The notes: generated from the sequence alone by a model not told the origin. DNA of 64,000 nucleotides from Wocania_A sp965224845 (GCA_965224845.1 CBDDAJ010000026.1:186001-250000); one strand, 5' to 3'. Positions 35,657 to 46,162 are shown, counted from the stretch's first letter. A program made the numbers and translations.

Positions 35657-36946
35657 ATGAGCATTTATGTCATTATCATAATTGTTTCATTAATATTATC
35701 GGCCTTTTTTTCAGGGATGGAAATTGCCTATGTTTCATCAAATAAAATCCATATTGAAATTGAAAAAAAGCAAGATGGTATTCTGGCAAAAATATTAAGT
35801 AAACTTACTGCAAAGCCATCAAAATTTATTACTACAATGTTAATTGGTAATAATATTGCATTGGTAATATATGGTTTTTTTATGGGCGATTTGTTGGTTA
35901 ACTGGTTTCAGTCTATGCTACCAACACCATCTGTTTTTATAACCTATTTGCTAACCGATTTAAGTTTGTTATCGCAAACAGTTATTTCAACTTTTGTTAT
36001 TTTAATTACTGCAGAGTTTTTACCAAAAGTATTTTTTCAAATTTATTCAAATACACTTATAAAAGTTTTAGCAGTACCGGCTTATATGTTTTATGTGTTA
36101 TTTACATTTATTTCAGATTTTGTTATTTGGATTTCTGATATTGTTCTTAAATATTTTTTTAAAACCGAAGGCGATCAAATTCAACTAGCTTTCACAAAAG
36201 TTGAATTAGGCAATTATATAAGTGAGCAAATGGAATCGGTTGAAGCACACGAGGAAGTCGATTCTGAAATTCAAATATTTCAAAATGCTTTAGAATTTTC
36301 TGAAGTAAAAGCACGAGAAGTTATGGTGCCCAGAACCGAAATTATTGCGGTAGAAATTAACGAATCCATAAAAACGCTAAATGCTCTTTTTACCGAAACA
36401 GGTTGTACCAAAATTTTAGTATATAAAGAAACAGTTGATGATATTTTGGGTTATGTACATTCTTTTGAACTGTTTAAAAAGCCAAAAACTATAAAATCGG
36501 CAATGATGCCCGTCGAGTTTATTCCGGAAACAGTGCTAATCAAAGACGTTTTAAATGTGCTCACTAAAAAACGTAAAAGTATTGCCGTTGTTTTAGATGA
36601 ATATGGAGGAACATCGGGTATTATGACGGTTGAAGATATTGTTGAAGAACTTTTTGGCGAAATTGAAGACGAGCACGACTCCGTAGATTTAATAGAAGAA
36701 AAAATTGATGATGAAACATTTACTTTTTCGGCTCGTTTAGAAGTTGATTATTTAAACGAAACCTATAAGTTAAACCTTCCCGAAAGTGAAAATTATGAGA
36801 CCTTAGGCGGATTGATTGTTAATCACACTGAAGAAATTCCTGCGCAGGGTGAAATCGTGATTATTGATGGATTTCAATTCACCATTTCTGAAGTATCCAA
36901 TACTAAAATCGACTTGGTGGAACTTAAACTTTTAGAAGAAGATTAA
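35657..36946 (+). CDS. CNNM/CorC-type membrane protein (HlyC/CorC family, GldE-like)
   Basis: A 429-residue inner-membrane protein. The N-terminal DUF21 domain has about four membrane helices (1-22, 58-78, 98-120, 125-150) with AFFSGMEIAYVSS. A tandem CBS pair follows (about 205-330; VMVPRTEIIAVE, VVLDEYGGTSGIMTVEDIVEELFGEI). The C-terminal CorC_HlyC domain covers about 345-425. Family members are linked to magnesium or cobalt efflux; the flavobacterial paralogue GldE is linked to gliding. The context gives no gliding genes, so a general ion-transport role is more likely. Confidence 0.88.
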   Translation: MSIYVIIIIVSLILSAFFSGMEIAYVSSNKIHIEIEKKQDGILAKILSKLTAKPSKFITTMLIGNNIALVIYGFFMGDLLVNWFQSMLPTPSVFITYLLTDLSLLSQTVISTFVILITAEFLPKVFFQIYSNTLIKVLAVPAYMFYVLFTFISDFVIWISDIVLKYFFKTEGDQIQLAFTKVELGNYISEQMESVEAHEEVDSEIQIFQNALEFSEVKAREVMVPRTEIIAVEINESIKTLNALFTETGCTKILVYKETVDDILGYVHSFELFKKPKTIKSAMMPVEFIPETVLIKDVLNVLTKKRKSIAVVLDEYGGTSGIMTVEDIVEELFGEIEDEHDSVDLIEEKIDDETFTFSARLEVDYLNETYKLNLPESENYETLGGLIVNHTEEIPAQGEIVIIDGFQFTISEVSNTKIDLVELKLLEED

Positions 36947-37106
36947 AATCCTGATATTTTAATATAATTAAAGCCGCTTTACACTTTTATTATTAAATAG
37001 AAAATGGTATTTTCGCGCACTGTATTTTATCAAAATTCGATATTTTTACATAAATAACTTAATAAGCTAAATCCTGAATTAAGGATTTTTTAAATTTAAA
37101 TTACAA

Positions 37107-39275
37107 ATGGCAGTTTTAAATAAGATTAGACAACGTTCACTATTTTTAATATTAATTATAGCGTTGGCGTTATTTTCTTTCGTTTTAGCAGATTTATTTA
37201 AAAATGGAGATGCACTTACATCAAAATCTCAAAGTATTGTTGCTACCATAAATGGGAAAGACATTTCTCGTGAAGACTTTTTACAAAAAGTAGAGGTTGC
37301 ACAAAAACGTGCAGGAGCAACGGCCACAAACACTCAGGTAATGAACCGGGTTTGGGAACAAGAAGTAAGACAGGCTGTTATGGAAACTCAATTTGAAGCC
37401 TTAGGGATTTCTATTGAAAAAGACCAAATGAGAGATTTGCTTAAAACAGCAATGGCTACTAATCCGGAATTTTTAAACGAAGCCGGTTTGTTTGATGAAA
37501 ATAAACTAAATGAGTTTATAGCAAACCTTAAAGAATTATCGCCACAACCTGGTTTTATTGCAGGACAACCATTAACCTATGCAGATTGGGTAAACTACGA
37601 AAAACAATTAGCTAATAATGCTTTAAATCAAAACTACTTCAGTTTGGTAAAAGCAGGTTTAACAGGGACACTCGCTGAAGGGGAATTAGAGCATAAATTA
37701 CAGGGAAACAAAGTAGATATTAAGTATGTACAAGTCCCATATGCATCTGTTGCAGATAGTACAGTTGCTGTTTCAAAATCTGATATTTCAAACTATATTA
37801 ATAAAAATAAAAAACAGTTTGAAGTTGAAGCATCTAGAGATATTAGATATGTAGAATTTAAAGAAACGGCTACTATTGAAGACGAAAATGCTATTGTTGA
37901 TGATCTTAATTTGTTTTTAAACGGAGGGGTTATTAATAATAGAGGAAGAAAAGATGCCATTGTTGCATTTTCAAATATAAAAAAGAATGAAGATTATATA
38001 AATGCTATTGCAGAATCTGATATTAAATTTAATGATCGTTTTAGTTTTAAATCATCTTTACCAACTACAGTTGCAGATAGTATTTTTAACCTTAATGAAG
38101 GTGAAGTTTACGGACCGTATAAAGACAATGGATATTTTAAAATTACTAAAGCAATAGAGTATAAAAGAATAGCAGACTCGATTCAGTCTAGCCATATTAT
38201 TGTTCCTTTTGTAGGATCATTAGCTGCTACCGCAGAAACGACAACAACAAAAGAAGATGCAAAAAAGCTGGTAGATAGTTTATTGCCTTTAGTTAAAAAC
38301 AATAAAAATAAATTTAATGAAGTTGCAAATGAAATAAATGTAGATGGAACAAAAGGAAAAGACGGTAGTATAGGTTGGACAAGATACTCTACCTTTGATC
38401 CAAGAAGTTTTGATCCTGATTTTGCAGATTTCTTGTTTACAAATGAAAAAGGAAGTGTAGATATAGTTTTAACGCAATTTGGTTACCATATCATTAGAAT
38501 AGATGATAAAAAGAGTATTGAAAATGCTGTTCTATTGGGTACTATAGCTCGTGAAATTGAGCCATCTGAGGCTACAATATCTAAAGTGTTTAGAGATGCT
38601 TCAAATTTTGAAATAACAGTAGTTGATAAAGATTTTCAAGACACAGCTACAGAAAATAAATTTACTGTAAGACCGGTAAATGATATTAAAGCGTTAGATG
38701 AAAATATTCCTGGTATTGGTAATCAACGACCAATTGTACGCTGGGCTTTTGAAGAAGATGCTGAGGTAGGCGATGTTAAACGTTTTAATATCCCTAACGG
38801 TTATGTTATTGCTCAATTAGTAGCGAAGCACGAAGCAGGCTTAAAAAGCGTAGAAGATGCATCGGCCACAGTAATACCTGTTATACGTAAAGAGAAAAAA
38901 GCTAAAATTATTAGAGACAGAATAACAGCTACAACTTTAGAAGATTTGGCAGCAGCTGAAAATACTACAGTAAGAAGTGCTTTAGCGGTTACAATGAAAA
39001 CCCCAACGCTTTCCGGAGCAGGAAGAGAGCCTATAATTGTTGGATCAGCTTTTGGATTAAATGAAGGAGAAACATCAACATTAATTGATGGGGAAAATGG
39101 CGTTTATATGCTTCAGGTAACTAAAGTAACCCCAGCTGTTGAGTTAGATAATTATCAATCGTTTGCTAATCAGGTTGAAACTAAAAAAGTAAGTGTAGTA
39201 ACAGCTAAATTGTATAACGCTTTAAAAGAAGCTGCAGACATTGAAGATAATAGAGCAAGCTCTCAAATTCAATAA
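37107..39275 (+). CDS. Peptidyl-prolyl isomerase, PpiD/SurA-like
   Basis: A 722-residue periplasmic folding factor. A single N-terminal membrane segment (about 13-30) anchors it in the inner membrane, as in PpiD. A SurA_N-like chaperone domain spans about 35-330. A parvulin rotamase domain spans about 350-470 (SSHIIVPF, GSIGWTRYSTFDPRSFDPDFADF, FGYHIIRI). A C-terminal chaperone part follows. It helps outer-membrane proteins fold during export. Confidence 0.9.
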   Translation: MAVLNKIRQRSLFLILIIALALFSFVLADLFKNGDALTSKSQSIVATINGKDISREDFLQKVEVAQKRAGATATNTQVMNRVWEQEVRQAVMETQFEALGISIEKDQMRDLLKTAMATNPEFLNEAGLFDENKLNEFIANLKELSPQPGFIAGQPLTYADWVNYEKQLANNALNQNYFSLVKAGLTGTLAEGELEHKLQGNKVDIKYVQVPYASVADSTVAVSKSDISNYINKNKKQFEVEASRDIRYVEFKETATIEDENAIVDDLNLFLNGGVINNRGRKDAIVAFSNIKKNEDYINAIAESDIKFNDRFSFKSSLPTTVADSIFNLNEGEVYGPYKDNGYFKITKAIEYKRIADSIQSSHIIVPFVGSLAATAETTTTKEDAKKLVDSLLPLVKNNKNKFNEVANEINVDGTKGKDGSIGWTRYSTFDPRSFDPDFADFLFTNEKGSVDIVLTQFGYHIIRIDDKKSIENAVLLGTIAREIEPSEATISKVFRDASNFEITVVDKDFQDTATENKFTVRPVNDIKALDENIPGIGNQRPIVRWAFEEDAEVGDVKRFNIPNGYVIAQLVAKHEAGLKSVEDASATVIPVIRKEKKAKIIRDRITATTLEDLAAAENTTVRSALAVTMKTPTLSGAGREPIIVGSAFGLNEGETSTLIDGENGVYMLQVTKVTPAVELDNYQSFANQVETKKVSVVTAKLYNALKEAADIEDNRASSQIQ

Positions 39276-39299
39276 AACATATAAAACTTATAGAAAGCT

Positions 39300-39328
39300 A
39301 AGCCTCATTAATTTGAGGCTTTTTTTAT
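39300..39328. terminator. Bidirectional terminator between the PPIase and GHMP kinase genes
   Basis: AAGCCTCA and TGAGGCTT pair around a 6-nt loop, followed by T7 on the plus strand. The genes converge here, so it can serve both. Confidence 0.88.
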
Positions 39329-40638
39329 AGTATCATAGCCTTAAAAGGAACAATAGTTTCAAACCCTTTCTTTTTAAAATATTCAGTCGGATTATCTTTT
39401 GAGGCTACCAAAACAAAATCTCCACCCCAGGCACCAAGACTTTTTACTCCGCCATTAAAATCACTAAAGAGGCGTTCCTTTACAGGTGTTTGATGTATAA
39501 TTTTTGAAATAAGATGCTCATGTTTTCTAATTAATAAAAGAAATGCATCGAGTGTTTTGCACGAAATTATACTTTTGGTAATCGCATTTATTGCTAAAAT
39601 AGACTCTGACAAATCAGAGGTGTTGTTTCTATACTGTGCAATACCATCACGACTATTTTGTTTCTGGTTTAAATAAACAAAATACAGGTTGTTTTTAAAT
39701 GATGGGTTAAAATCTACTTCATTTATTTTTTTGTTACCCAGAATTTGTTTCGGTGCTCCATCATTAATTACTTGATAAGTAATTGGATTATCATGCTTTG
39801 CACAGGCAATATCATAACCACTACCACCAAAAGTTTGTTCTAAAAGTTGATAAGCATCAATATTAGCCCATTGCGCTATATTATTTATTAGTGTAGATGA
39901 TGTACCCAATCCCCATGCTTTGGGAAAGTCTAACGTGGTAGTTGCCTTAAAGCCGTTTTCAGTATTTAAAAAATGGGGATTAAGTTTTTTGGCAGCATGT
40001 AGTATTTGAACCAATCTGTCAGAAATATTATTGCTATTTCTAACTAACTGAGAAATCTCATGATTAGTAATTTTAAACATATCCTCAAACCAAACATGCC
40101 CTTTTTCATCCAAACTTTTCCAAATAAGCTTGGGTTCATTAATAGTTTCTACTTTTAAAGATTGCCCATATTTAGTTGGGATAGCTAACGATAAAGCCCC
40201 GTCAAGTACAACATATTCTGCTGTAAGTAGTAGTTTGCCGTTGCTTTTAAATGTTTTTGAATAAGTAGTTTTATTAGAAAAAGTGCCTTCGAGTGCCTCA
40301 GGTACCAATTTATTCGCGGTTCTCTTGGTGTCTGAGGTTCTCGAAGACACCTTGTCGCGATAGGCCAAAGATAACTCGGGTAGCTTTTCAAAATGCTTTT
40401 TAATTAAGGCTTCTTTCTTTTTTCTATTCCATCCCTGTATTTGCTTTTCTCTAAGAAATGCTTCATCTATTCTTTGGAATTCTTCAAAATAAACCAATTT
40501 AACAGGAAGCCTTTTTTTAGTGTGATTTGAGCCATTACCATTTTGATGGTCATTTAGCCTTTTGTTTAAATCAACTGTGCTACCTGTATAAAAAGTTCCA
40601 TCAGCGCACTCTAATATGTAAACAAATCCCTTAGGCAT
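39325..40638 (-). CDS. GIY-YIG nuclease domain fused to GYDIA-type GHMP kinase
   Basis: A 437-residue frame with two unrelated parts. Residues 1-90 form a GIY-YIG domain (GFVYILECADGTFYTGSTVD, then the E in KQIQGW). Residues about 125-437 form a GHMP kinase: NGKLLLTAEYVVLDGA, the ATP-loop WGLGTSSTLI, and the name-giving GGSGYDIACAK. The linker (about 90-120; LAYRDKVSSRTSDTKR) is translated REP-like repeat DNA (about 40283-40380). The kinase part likely serves the mevalonate pathway beside HMG-CoA reductase. No ATG lies between the two parts; a TTG in the linker could start the kinase alone. Confidence 0.82.
   Translation of the reverse strand: MPKGFVYILECADGTFYTGSTVDLNKRLNDHQNGNGSNHTKKRLPVKLVYFEEFQRIDEAFLREKQIQGWNRKKKEALIKKHFEKLPELSLAYRDKVSSRTSDTKRTANKLVPEALEGTFSNKTTYSKTFKSNGKLLLTAEYVVLDGALSLAIPTKYGQSLKVETINEPKLIWKSLDEKGHVWFEDMFKITNHEISQLVRNSNNISDRLVQILHAAKKLNPHFLNTENGFKATTTLDFPKAWGLGTSSTLINNIAQWANIDAYQLLEQTFGGSGYDIACAKHDNPITYQVINDGAPKQILGNKKINEVDFNPSFKNNLYFVYLNQKQNSRDGIAQYRNNTSDLSESILAINAITKSIISCKTLDAFLLLIRKHEHLISKIIHQTPVKERLFSDFNGGVKSLGAWGGDFVLVASKDNPTEYFKKKGFETIVPFKAMIL
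40283..40380. repeat. REP-like palindromic block inside the fusion gene
   Basis: GGTGTCT and AGACACC flank GAGGTTCTCGA (40327-40351), and TGCCTTCGAGTGCCTCAGG lies at 40284-40302. The CTCGAAG/CTTCGAG theme matches the REP-like family in the cassette array. It links two coding domains in frame. Confidence 0.65.
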
Positions 40639-40704
40639 AATTTTATTGTCTTAGTGTGTGTGTTCGACTCCGCCCAGACACCATGATTCTATTTAGTAAA
40701 AACT

Positions 40705-42024
40705 TTAGCCGTTACGTAATTTTTCAATCGCCTCTACAACTGCACTGTGAGTTACAGTGTTGGTTTTAAAATGTTCGGTTAAAATCTGCTTTTCTTTGTC
40801 GTTAGCTTTAAACTGATTTAGAATATTCATCAAATGCATTTTCATATGCCCCTGCTGAATCCCCGTTGTAGTTAACGAACGCAATGCAGCAAAGTTTTGT
40901 GCTAAACCGGCAACAGCAACAATTTGCATAAGTTCTTTAGCAGATGGTTTATGTAATAATTCTAAAGCTAGTTTTACCAGAGGATGCAAATTAGTTAATC
41001 CGCCAACGGTGCCCAAAGCTAAAGGAATTTCGGTCCAAAAGGTAAAAATGCCGTTTTCAATTTTAGCATGGGTTAAACTACTGTATTTCCCATCTCTTGA
41101 AGCATAGGCATGCACGCCAGCTTCAACAGCTCTAAAATCATTGCCTGTTGCTAAGATTACGGCATCAATACCATTCATAACCCCTTTATTATGGGTTACA
41201 GCACGATAAGGCTCTATTTCAGCAATATTAACAGCCTGAACAAATTTTGTGGCAAAATCTTCGCCAGAAATTAAATCATTGTCGCTTAAATCTTCAACGT
41301 TACAACTTACTTCGGCTCTTACTAAACAATCAGGAACGTAGTTAGATAAAATACTCATTACTATTTGAATCTGCTTTTCTTCTTCAGAAAAACCTTCAAA
41401 CAATAAAGCTTCCTTTTTAAATGTTTTTGCAAATTGCTCCAAACACGAATTTATAAAATTAGCCCCCATAGCATCTAAAGTATCAAATGAAGCATGCAAT
41501 TGATAATAGCCTTTTATATCTTCTGTTTTATCCCGTAATTCTATGTCAATAATACCGCCACCACGAGCCTCCATGTTTTTAGTAATGGGATTAGCTTCTT
41601 TAATTAAAATGGGTTTTACATAATTAAAAAAGCTTTGTAATGTTTTAGAATTACCAGGATACATAAAGTGAACCTGCCCAATTTTAGTGGTAGAAATCAC
41701 TTTAGTTTTAAAACCACCCCTGTCTAACCAAAATTTAGCCGCTTTGCTTGCTGCCGCTACAACAGAGCTTTCTTCAATTGCCATAGGAATGGTATAAAGG
41801 GTGTTGTTAATTAAAAAATTAGGCGCAACACCAAGAGGTAAATAATAATTGGTTACTGTGTTTTCAATAAACTCATCATGTAGCTGTTGTAAGGATTCAT
41901 TATTATTCCAATACTGTTTTAAAATGCGTTTTGCATCTTCTGTATTTGAAAAATATGTGTTTACAATCCAGTCAATTTTTTTAGACTTTGAAAGCTTAGA
42001 AAACCCGGAAATTGTTTTACTCAT
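40705..42024 (-). CDS. mvaA: Hydroxymethylglutaryl-CoA reductase, class II
   Basis: A 439-residue enzyme that interconverts HMG-CoA and mevalonate. Conserved stretches are visible: AIEESSVVAAASKAAKFW, MEARGGGIIDIEL, DAMGANFINSCLEQ and LATGNDFRAVEAGVHAYA. The length and absence of a membrane anchor fit the bacterial class II form. In Bacteroidetes it usually feeds isoprenoid synthesis by the mevalonate route. I start it at the ATG at 42024 (MSKTISGFSKL); a start seven codons earlier lacks conservation. It lies 66 bp upstream of the GHMP kinase fusion gene. Confidence 0.93.
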   Translation of the reverse strand: MSKTISGFSKLSKSKKIDWIVNTYFSNTEDAKRILKQYWNNNESLQQLHDEFIENTVTNYYLPLGVAPNFLINNTLYTIPMAIEESSVVAAASKAAKFWLDRGGFKTKVISTTKIGQVHFMYPGNSKTLQSFFNYVKPILIKEANPITKNMEARGGGIIDIELRDKTEDIKGYYQLHASFDTLDAMGANFINSCLEQFAKTFKKEALLFEGFSEEEKQIQIVMSILSNYVPDCLVRAEVSCNVEDLSDNDLISGEDFATKFVQAVNIAEIEPYRAVTHNKGVMNGIDAVILATGNDFRAVEAGVHAYASRDGKYSSLTHAKIENGIFTFWTEIPLALGTVGGLTNLHPLVKLALELLHKPSAKELMQIVAVAGLAQNFAALRSLTTTGIQQGHMKMHLMNILNQFKANDKEKQILTEHFKTNTVTHSAVVEAIEKLRNG

Positions 42025-42045
42025 TATTAGCTGTTTTACGAGCAA

Positions 42046-42337
42046 ATATACTATTCTTGGTATGAAAATTGAAGGCTATACTATTTATTGTTTAAAATTG
42101 ATATAAAAGAAAAAGATGATTTTTTTCTTTATATGATAAAGAAAAACCCAAGCATAGTCTTAGCTGTGTTTTCTTTTTATTTTGAAATAGAAAGGAAAAA
42201 TGGACGTTTTACTGCAGTTATTTTAAATCTATAAATGCTATTAGTCATTACATTCGCTTATTTAACTGTTAATAGTTAGGGTTTTTTGCATAATTTTTAG
42301 TAAACTTGACATCATTTTGTCAAAAAAATAATTTTTA
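42046..42337. other. Divergent intergenic region (HMG-CoA reductase / DPP IV)
   Basis: A 290-bp AT-rich spacer holding the promoters of both neighbours. CTTGACATCATTTTGTCAAAA near 42305 contains an imperfect inverted repeat TTGACA/TGTCAA. No gene is seen. Confidence 0.45.
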
Positions 42338-44569
42338 ATGAGAATTCTACGATTACCTTTATTTATTTGTCTTTTCATAACTATAACTTTATCGGCTCAA
42401 AATAAGCAAATTACACTTGAAGACATTTGGAATGGTGCCTTTAGAACAGAGGGAATGGATGTTCTGCATTCTATGAAAAACGGACAACAATATTCAGTTT
42501 TAAATTTTGATAGAAATACCAGGTCCACTTCGGTAGATATTTACGATTACAAGACTTTAAAAAAGATAAAAACCTTAGTAAGTTCGTCTGATATAGAAGC
42601 GTTAAATTATTTTACGGATTACTCTTTTAGTGACGATGAGAGCAAAATTATTTTAGCAACAAATGAAGAATCTATATACAGAAGGTCAACGCTGGGGAAT
42701 TATTATGTTTATGATACAGCAGATAAATCGATAACCTTAATTTCTGAAAATAGAATTCAAGAACCTACATTTTCACCCGATGGGAGCAAGGTCGCATATG
42801 GATTTGAAAACAACTTATATATTAAAAATCTAGATACCGGCACGACTACCCAAATCACCTTTGATGGTGAAAAAAATAAAATAATTAATGGTATAACCGA
42901 TTGGGTTTACGAAGAAGAGTTTGCCTTTGTTAGGGCTTTTGAGTGGAATGCCGCTAGTAATAAAATTGCTTTTATTAGGTTTGATGAAACTGATGTTCCT
43001 GAGTTTTCTATGGATGTTTATGGTACCGGATTGTACCAAACCCAACAAGTGTTCAAGTACCCAAAAGCAGGAGAGAAGAATGCTATAGTTTCACTTCATA
43101 TTTACGATTTAGATGCTAAAAAAACAGATCAGGTGATCGTGGATAAAGCTTATAACGATTTTTATATTCCTAGAATTAAATGGTCTAAAGATCCGGATAT
43201 ATTAAGTGCTCAGTATATGAACAGGCATCAAAATGAATTAGATTTATGGCTGATACATGCCAAAACGAATACCTCAAATCTGGTACTTGCTGAAAAAGAT
43301 GAGGCTTATGTTGATGTAACAGATAATTTAACATTTTTAAAGGACAATAGCTTTATTTGGACCAGCGAAAAGGATGGCTATAATCATATTTATCACTATT
43401 CAAAGGACGGTAGGCTAAAAAATCAAATTACTAAAGGAAATTGGGAGGTTACCGATTATTATGGTTATGACGAAAAAACAAACAGGATTTTTTATCAATC
43501 TGTAGAAAACGGCTCAATAAACCGTGATGTATATTCCATAAAACTTAATGGTCGTGATAAAAAACGACTAACTAAAAGTGAAGGGACTAATGGCGCCTCA
43601 TTTAGCGCAGATTTTTCATATTTTATAAATACCTTTTCCAGCGCAACAACACCACCGGAATATACCTTAAACAGTGCCGCTTCTGGAAATCTTATTAAAA
43701 GTATAAAGGATAACGATGTGTTATCAAAAAACCTGTCTCATTACCAGACCTCAAAAAAAGAATTCAGTACTATTCATGTTAATGGTAACGATTTGAACAT
43801 GTGGATGATTAAACCTGCAAATTTTGATGCTTCAAAACAATATCCATTATTGATGTATCAATATTCCGGTCCGGGATCTCAGCAGGTTGCCAACCGTTGG
43901 AATAGTGCAAACGATTATTGGTATCAGCATTTAGCACAACAAGGCTATATTATTGTTTGTGTAGATGGTCGTGGTACAGGTTTTAAAGGTGCAGCATTTA
44001 AAAAGGTAACACAAAATCAATTAGGGAAATATGAAGTTGAAGATCAAATTCAGGCCGCAAAGCAATTAGGCGCATTACCATATATAGATGCGAGCAGAAT
44101 AGGTATTTGGGGCTGGAGTTTTGGTGGATTTATGAGTAGCAATGCTTTATTTAAAGGCAACGATGTGTTTAAAATGGCAATTGCTGTAGCACCGGTGAGT
44201 AGCTGGCGCTTCTATGATACTATTTATACAGAAAGGTACATGACTACCCCACAGGAAAATGCAAGTGGTTATGATGATAATTCACCTATAAACCATGTGG
44301 ATAAACTTAAAGGCGATTATTTATTAATACATGGGTCTGCTGATGATAATGTGCATTTACAAAATACTATGCGACTGGTTGAAGCTTTAATTCAAGCCGA
44401 TAAGCAATTTGACTGGGGGGTTTACCCAGACGACAATCATGGTATTTATGGTGGAAACACCAGATTACACCTCTATAAAAAAATGACTACTTTTATAAAT
44501 ACTAAACTTGGAGATAAGCGAGAAAAAGCAAAAGCTAGTGAAGCAAAGAAAGTAGAAATTAAAGGATAA
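42338..44569 (+). CDS. Dipeptidyl peptidase IV-type S9 serine peptidase
   Basis: A 743-residue exported peptidase that removes X-Pro or similar dipeptides from peptide N-termini. A signal peptide (1-20, ending TLSAQ) is followed by a beta-propeller (about 40-480) and an alpha/beta-hydrolase domain. The catalytic Ser is in GWSFGGF, the Asp in HGSADDNVH and the His in DDNHGIYGG. A Glu motif for the substrate N-terminus (DWVYEEEFAF) is present. Two peptide transporters lie directly downstream, so the three genes fit a peptide-use unit: cleave outside, import di- and tripeptides. Confidence 0.93.
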   Translation: MRILRLPLFICLFITITLSAQNKQITLEDIWNGAFRTEGMDVLHSMKNGQQYSVLNFDRNTRSTSVDIYDYKTLKKIKTLVSSSDIEALNYFTDYSFSDDESKIILATNEESIYRRSTLGNYYVYDTADKSITLISENRIQEPTFSPDGSKVAYGFENNLYIKNLDTGTTTQITFDGEKNKIINGITDWVYEEEFAFVRAFEWNAASNKIAFIRFDETDVPEFSMDVYGTGLYQTQQVFKYPKAGEKNAIVSLHIYDLDAKKTDQVIVDKAYNDFYIPRIKWSKDPDILSAQYMNRHQNELDLWLIHAKTNTSNLVLAEKDEAYVDVTDNLTFLKDNSFIWTSEKDGYNHIYHYSKDGRLKNQITKGNWEVTDYYGYDEKTNRIFYQSVENGSINRDVYSIKLNGRDKKRLTKSEGTNGASFSADFSYFINTFSSATTPPEYTLNSAASGNLIKSIKDNDVLSKNLSHYQTSKKEFSTIHVNGNDLNMWMIKPANFDASKQYPLLMYQYSGPGSQQVANRWNSANDYWYQHLAQQGYIIVCVDGRGTGFKGAAFKKVTQNQLGKYEVEDQIQAAKQLGALPYIDASRIGIWGWSFGGFMSSNALFKGNDVFKMAIAVAPVSSWRFYDTIYTERYMTTPQENASGYDDNSPINHVDKLKGDYLLIHGSADDNVHLQNTMRLVEALIQADKQFDWGVYPDDNHGIYGGNTRLHLYKKMTTFINTKLGDKREKAKASEAKKVEIKG

Positions 44570-44605
44570 TAAAGAATAAGATAATTACTAACTAATAATA
44601 AATTT

Positions 44606-46162
44606 ATGGCAGCTACCGCATTAAAACCACATCAGAAAGAACTTTTTGGGCAACCAATAGGATTGTATATTTTATTTTTAACAGAAATGTGGGAACGTTT
44701 TTCATATTATGGAATGCGCGCATTATTGGTATTATATATGACCACTCAAACCATTGGAGACGATAGAGGTGCAGGTTTAGGGTGGACGAATCAAGAAGCC
44801 TTGGCGCTTTACGGATGGTACACGATGTTGGTATATGTAATGTCTATACCTGGTGGTATGATAGCCGATAAATTAATAGGGCAAAAAAAGGCTGTTTTAG
44901 TAGGAGCCATTGTGCTGTGTTTGGGTCATGGTGTATTGGTGTTAACTGATATTTGGGCTTTTTATACCGGTTTAGGCTTAGTTATTTTAGGTGTAGGGTT
45001 ACTAAAGCCAAATATTTCTACGATGGTTGGCGGACTTTATAAACAAGGAGATATAAGAAGAGATAAAGGGTTTAGTATCTTTTATATAGGTATAAATTTA
45101 GGCTCATTATTAGCCACTTTAATAGTGGGACTGGTCGTTGCAGAATGGGGCTGGCATGCAGGTTTTGGACTTGCTGGTATTGTTATGGTTTTAGGCTTGA
45201 TTAATTACATTTTTGGGCAAAAATATCTTGTTCATGTTGGTAATTTTGTTCCGAGTAAGGGAGATGAAAACGAAATTTCTTATGGACAACTTTATTCTAA
45301 GTTGTTTAGCTCTCCAAAGCAATTGATATTTACAAGTATTTTATTAGCAGCTTCAGTGTTTGGTTGGTATAAAATGGGCTGGAGCTATGGCTTATTATTT
45401 ATATTTTTAACAGCTATTGCCTCACTTTTAATGATGATTTATAAAGAGTTAGACACTCAGGTTTTTAAAGACAGGTTTTTAGTATTGCTATTATCATTTA
45501 TTATGGTAATAATTTTTTGGGGCGCTTTTGAACAGGCTGGTGGATTAATGAATCTATATACTGAAAAGAATACAGATAGGATTTTATTTGGATGGGAAAT
45601 ACCTACCGTTATGTTTCAAAGTCTAAACGCCGGTTTTATTATCATTTTTGCTACAATTGTAGCTGGTATTTGGGCAAAGAGACAATTAAAAGGAAGAGAA
45701 GCATCATCTTTATTCAAGATGGCATTGGGTATAATCATAATGGGCTTTGGTTTCTTATTTATGGTATTTGCTGCTATGGAATTTGAAAAATCAGGAACTT
45801 CCAGTATGATATGGTTAGTATTAGCTTACCTGTTTCATACCATAGGGGAGCTTTGTATATCTCCGGTAGCACTATCCTTTATTACAAAATTAGCACCGGT
45901 TAAATATGCCTCTTTAATGATGGGGGTTTATTTTGCTGCTACAGGTTTAGGTAATAAGGTAGCAGGTGTTGTAGGCGAGTCTGCTTCAGAATTTGGAGAG
46001 TATGCTATCTTTTTAGGAATTTTAGTATTTACAGTAATAATAGGGACTTTATTTATCCTGTTGTTAAAGCCTTTAAAACGCTTAACTCATGGTGCAGAAG
46101 ATAATGAACGAGTAATGCATTATGATGAAACCGAAGGCTTCGAACTAGCAGATAAACAATAA
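44606..46162 (+). CDS. Proton-dependent oligopeptide transporter (POT/PTR2 family), copy 1
   Basis: A 518-residue inner-membrane transporter with 12-14 membrane helices. The family motif TEMWERFSYYGMRALLVLYM (helix 1, residues 26-45) is complete, including the ExxERF proton-coupling motif. GVGLLKPNISTMVGGLY and FSIFYIGINLGSLLAT are the PTR2 signatures. It imports di- and tripeptides with protons. It sits 36 bp after the DPP IV gene and before a paralogue. Confidence 0.94.
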   Translation: MAATALKPHQKELFGQPIGLYILFLTEMWERFSYYGMRALLVLYMTTQTIGDDRGAGLGWTNQEALALYGWYTMLVYVMSIPGGMIADKLIGQKKAVLVGAIVLCLGHGVLVLTDIWAFYTGLGLVILGVGLLKPNISTMVGGLYKQGDIRRDKGFSIFYIGINLGSLLATLIVGLVVAEWGWHAGFGLAGIVMVLGLINYIFGQKYLVHVGNFVPSKGDENEISYGQLYSKLFSSPKQLIFTSILLAASVFGWYKMGWSYGLLFIFLTAIASLLMMIYKELDTQVFKDRFLVLLLSFIMVIIFWGAFEQAGGLMNLYTEKNTDRILFGWEIPTVMFQSLNAGFIIIFATIVAGIWAKRQLKGREASSLFKMALGIIIMGFGFLFMVFAAMEFEKSGTSSMIWLVLAYLFHTIGELCISPVALSFITKLAPVKYASLMMGVYFAATGLGNKVAGVVGESASEFGEYAIFLGILVFTVIIGTLFILLLKPLKRLTHGAEDNERVMHYDETEGFELADKQ

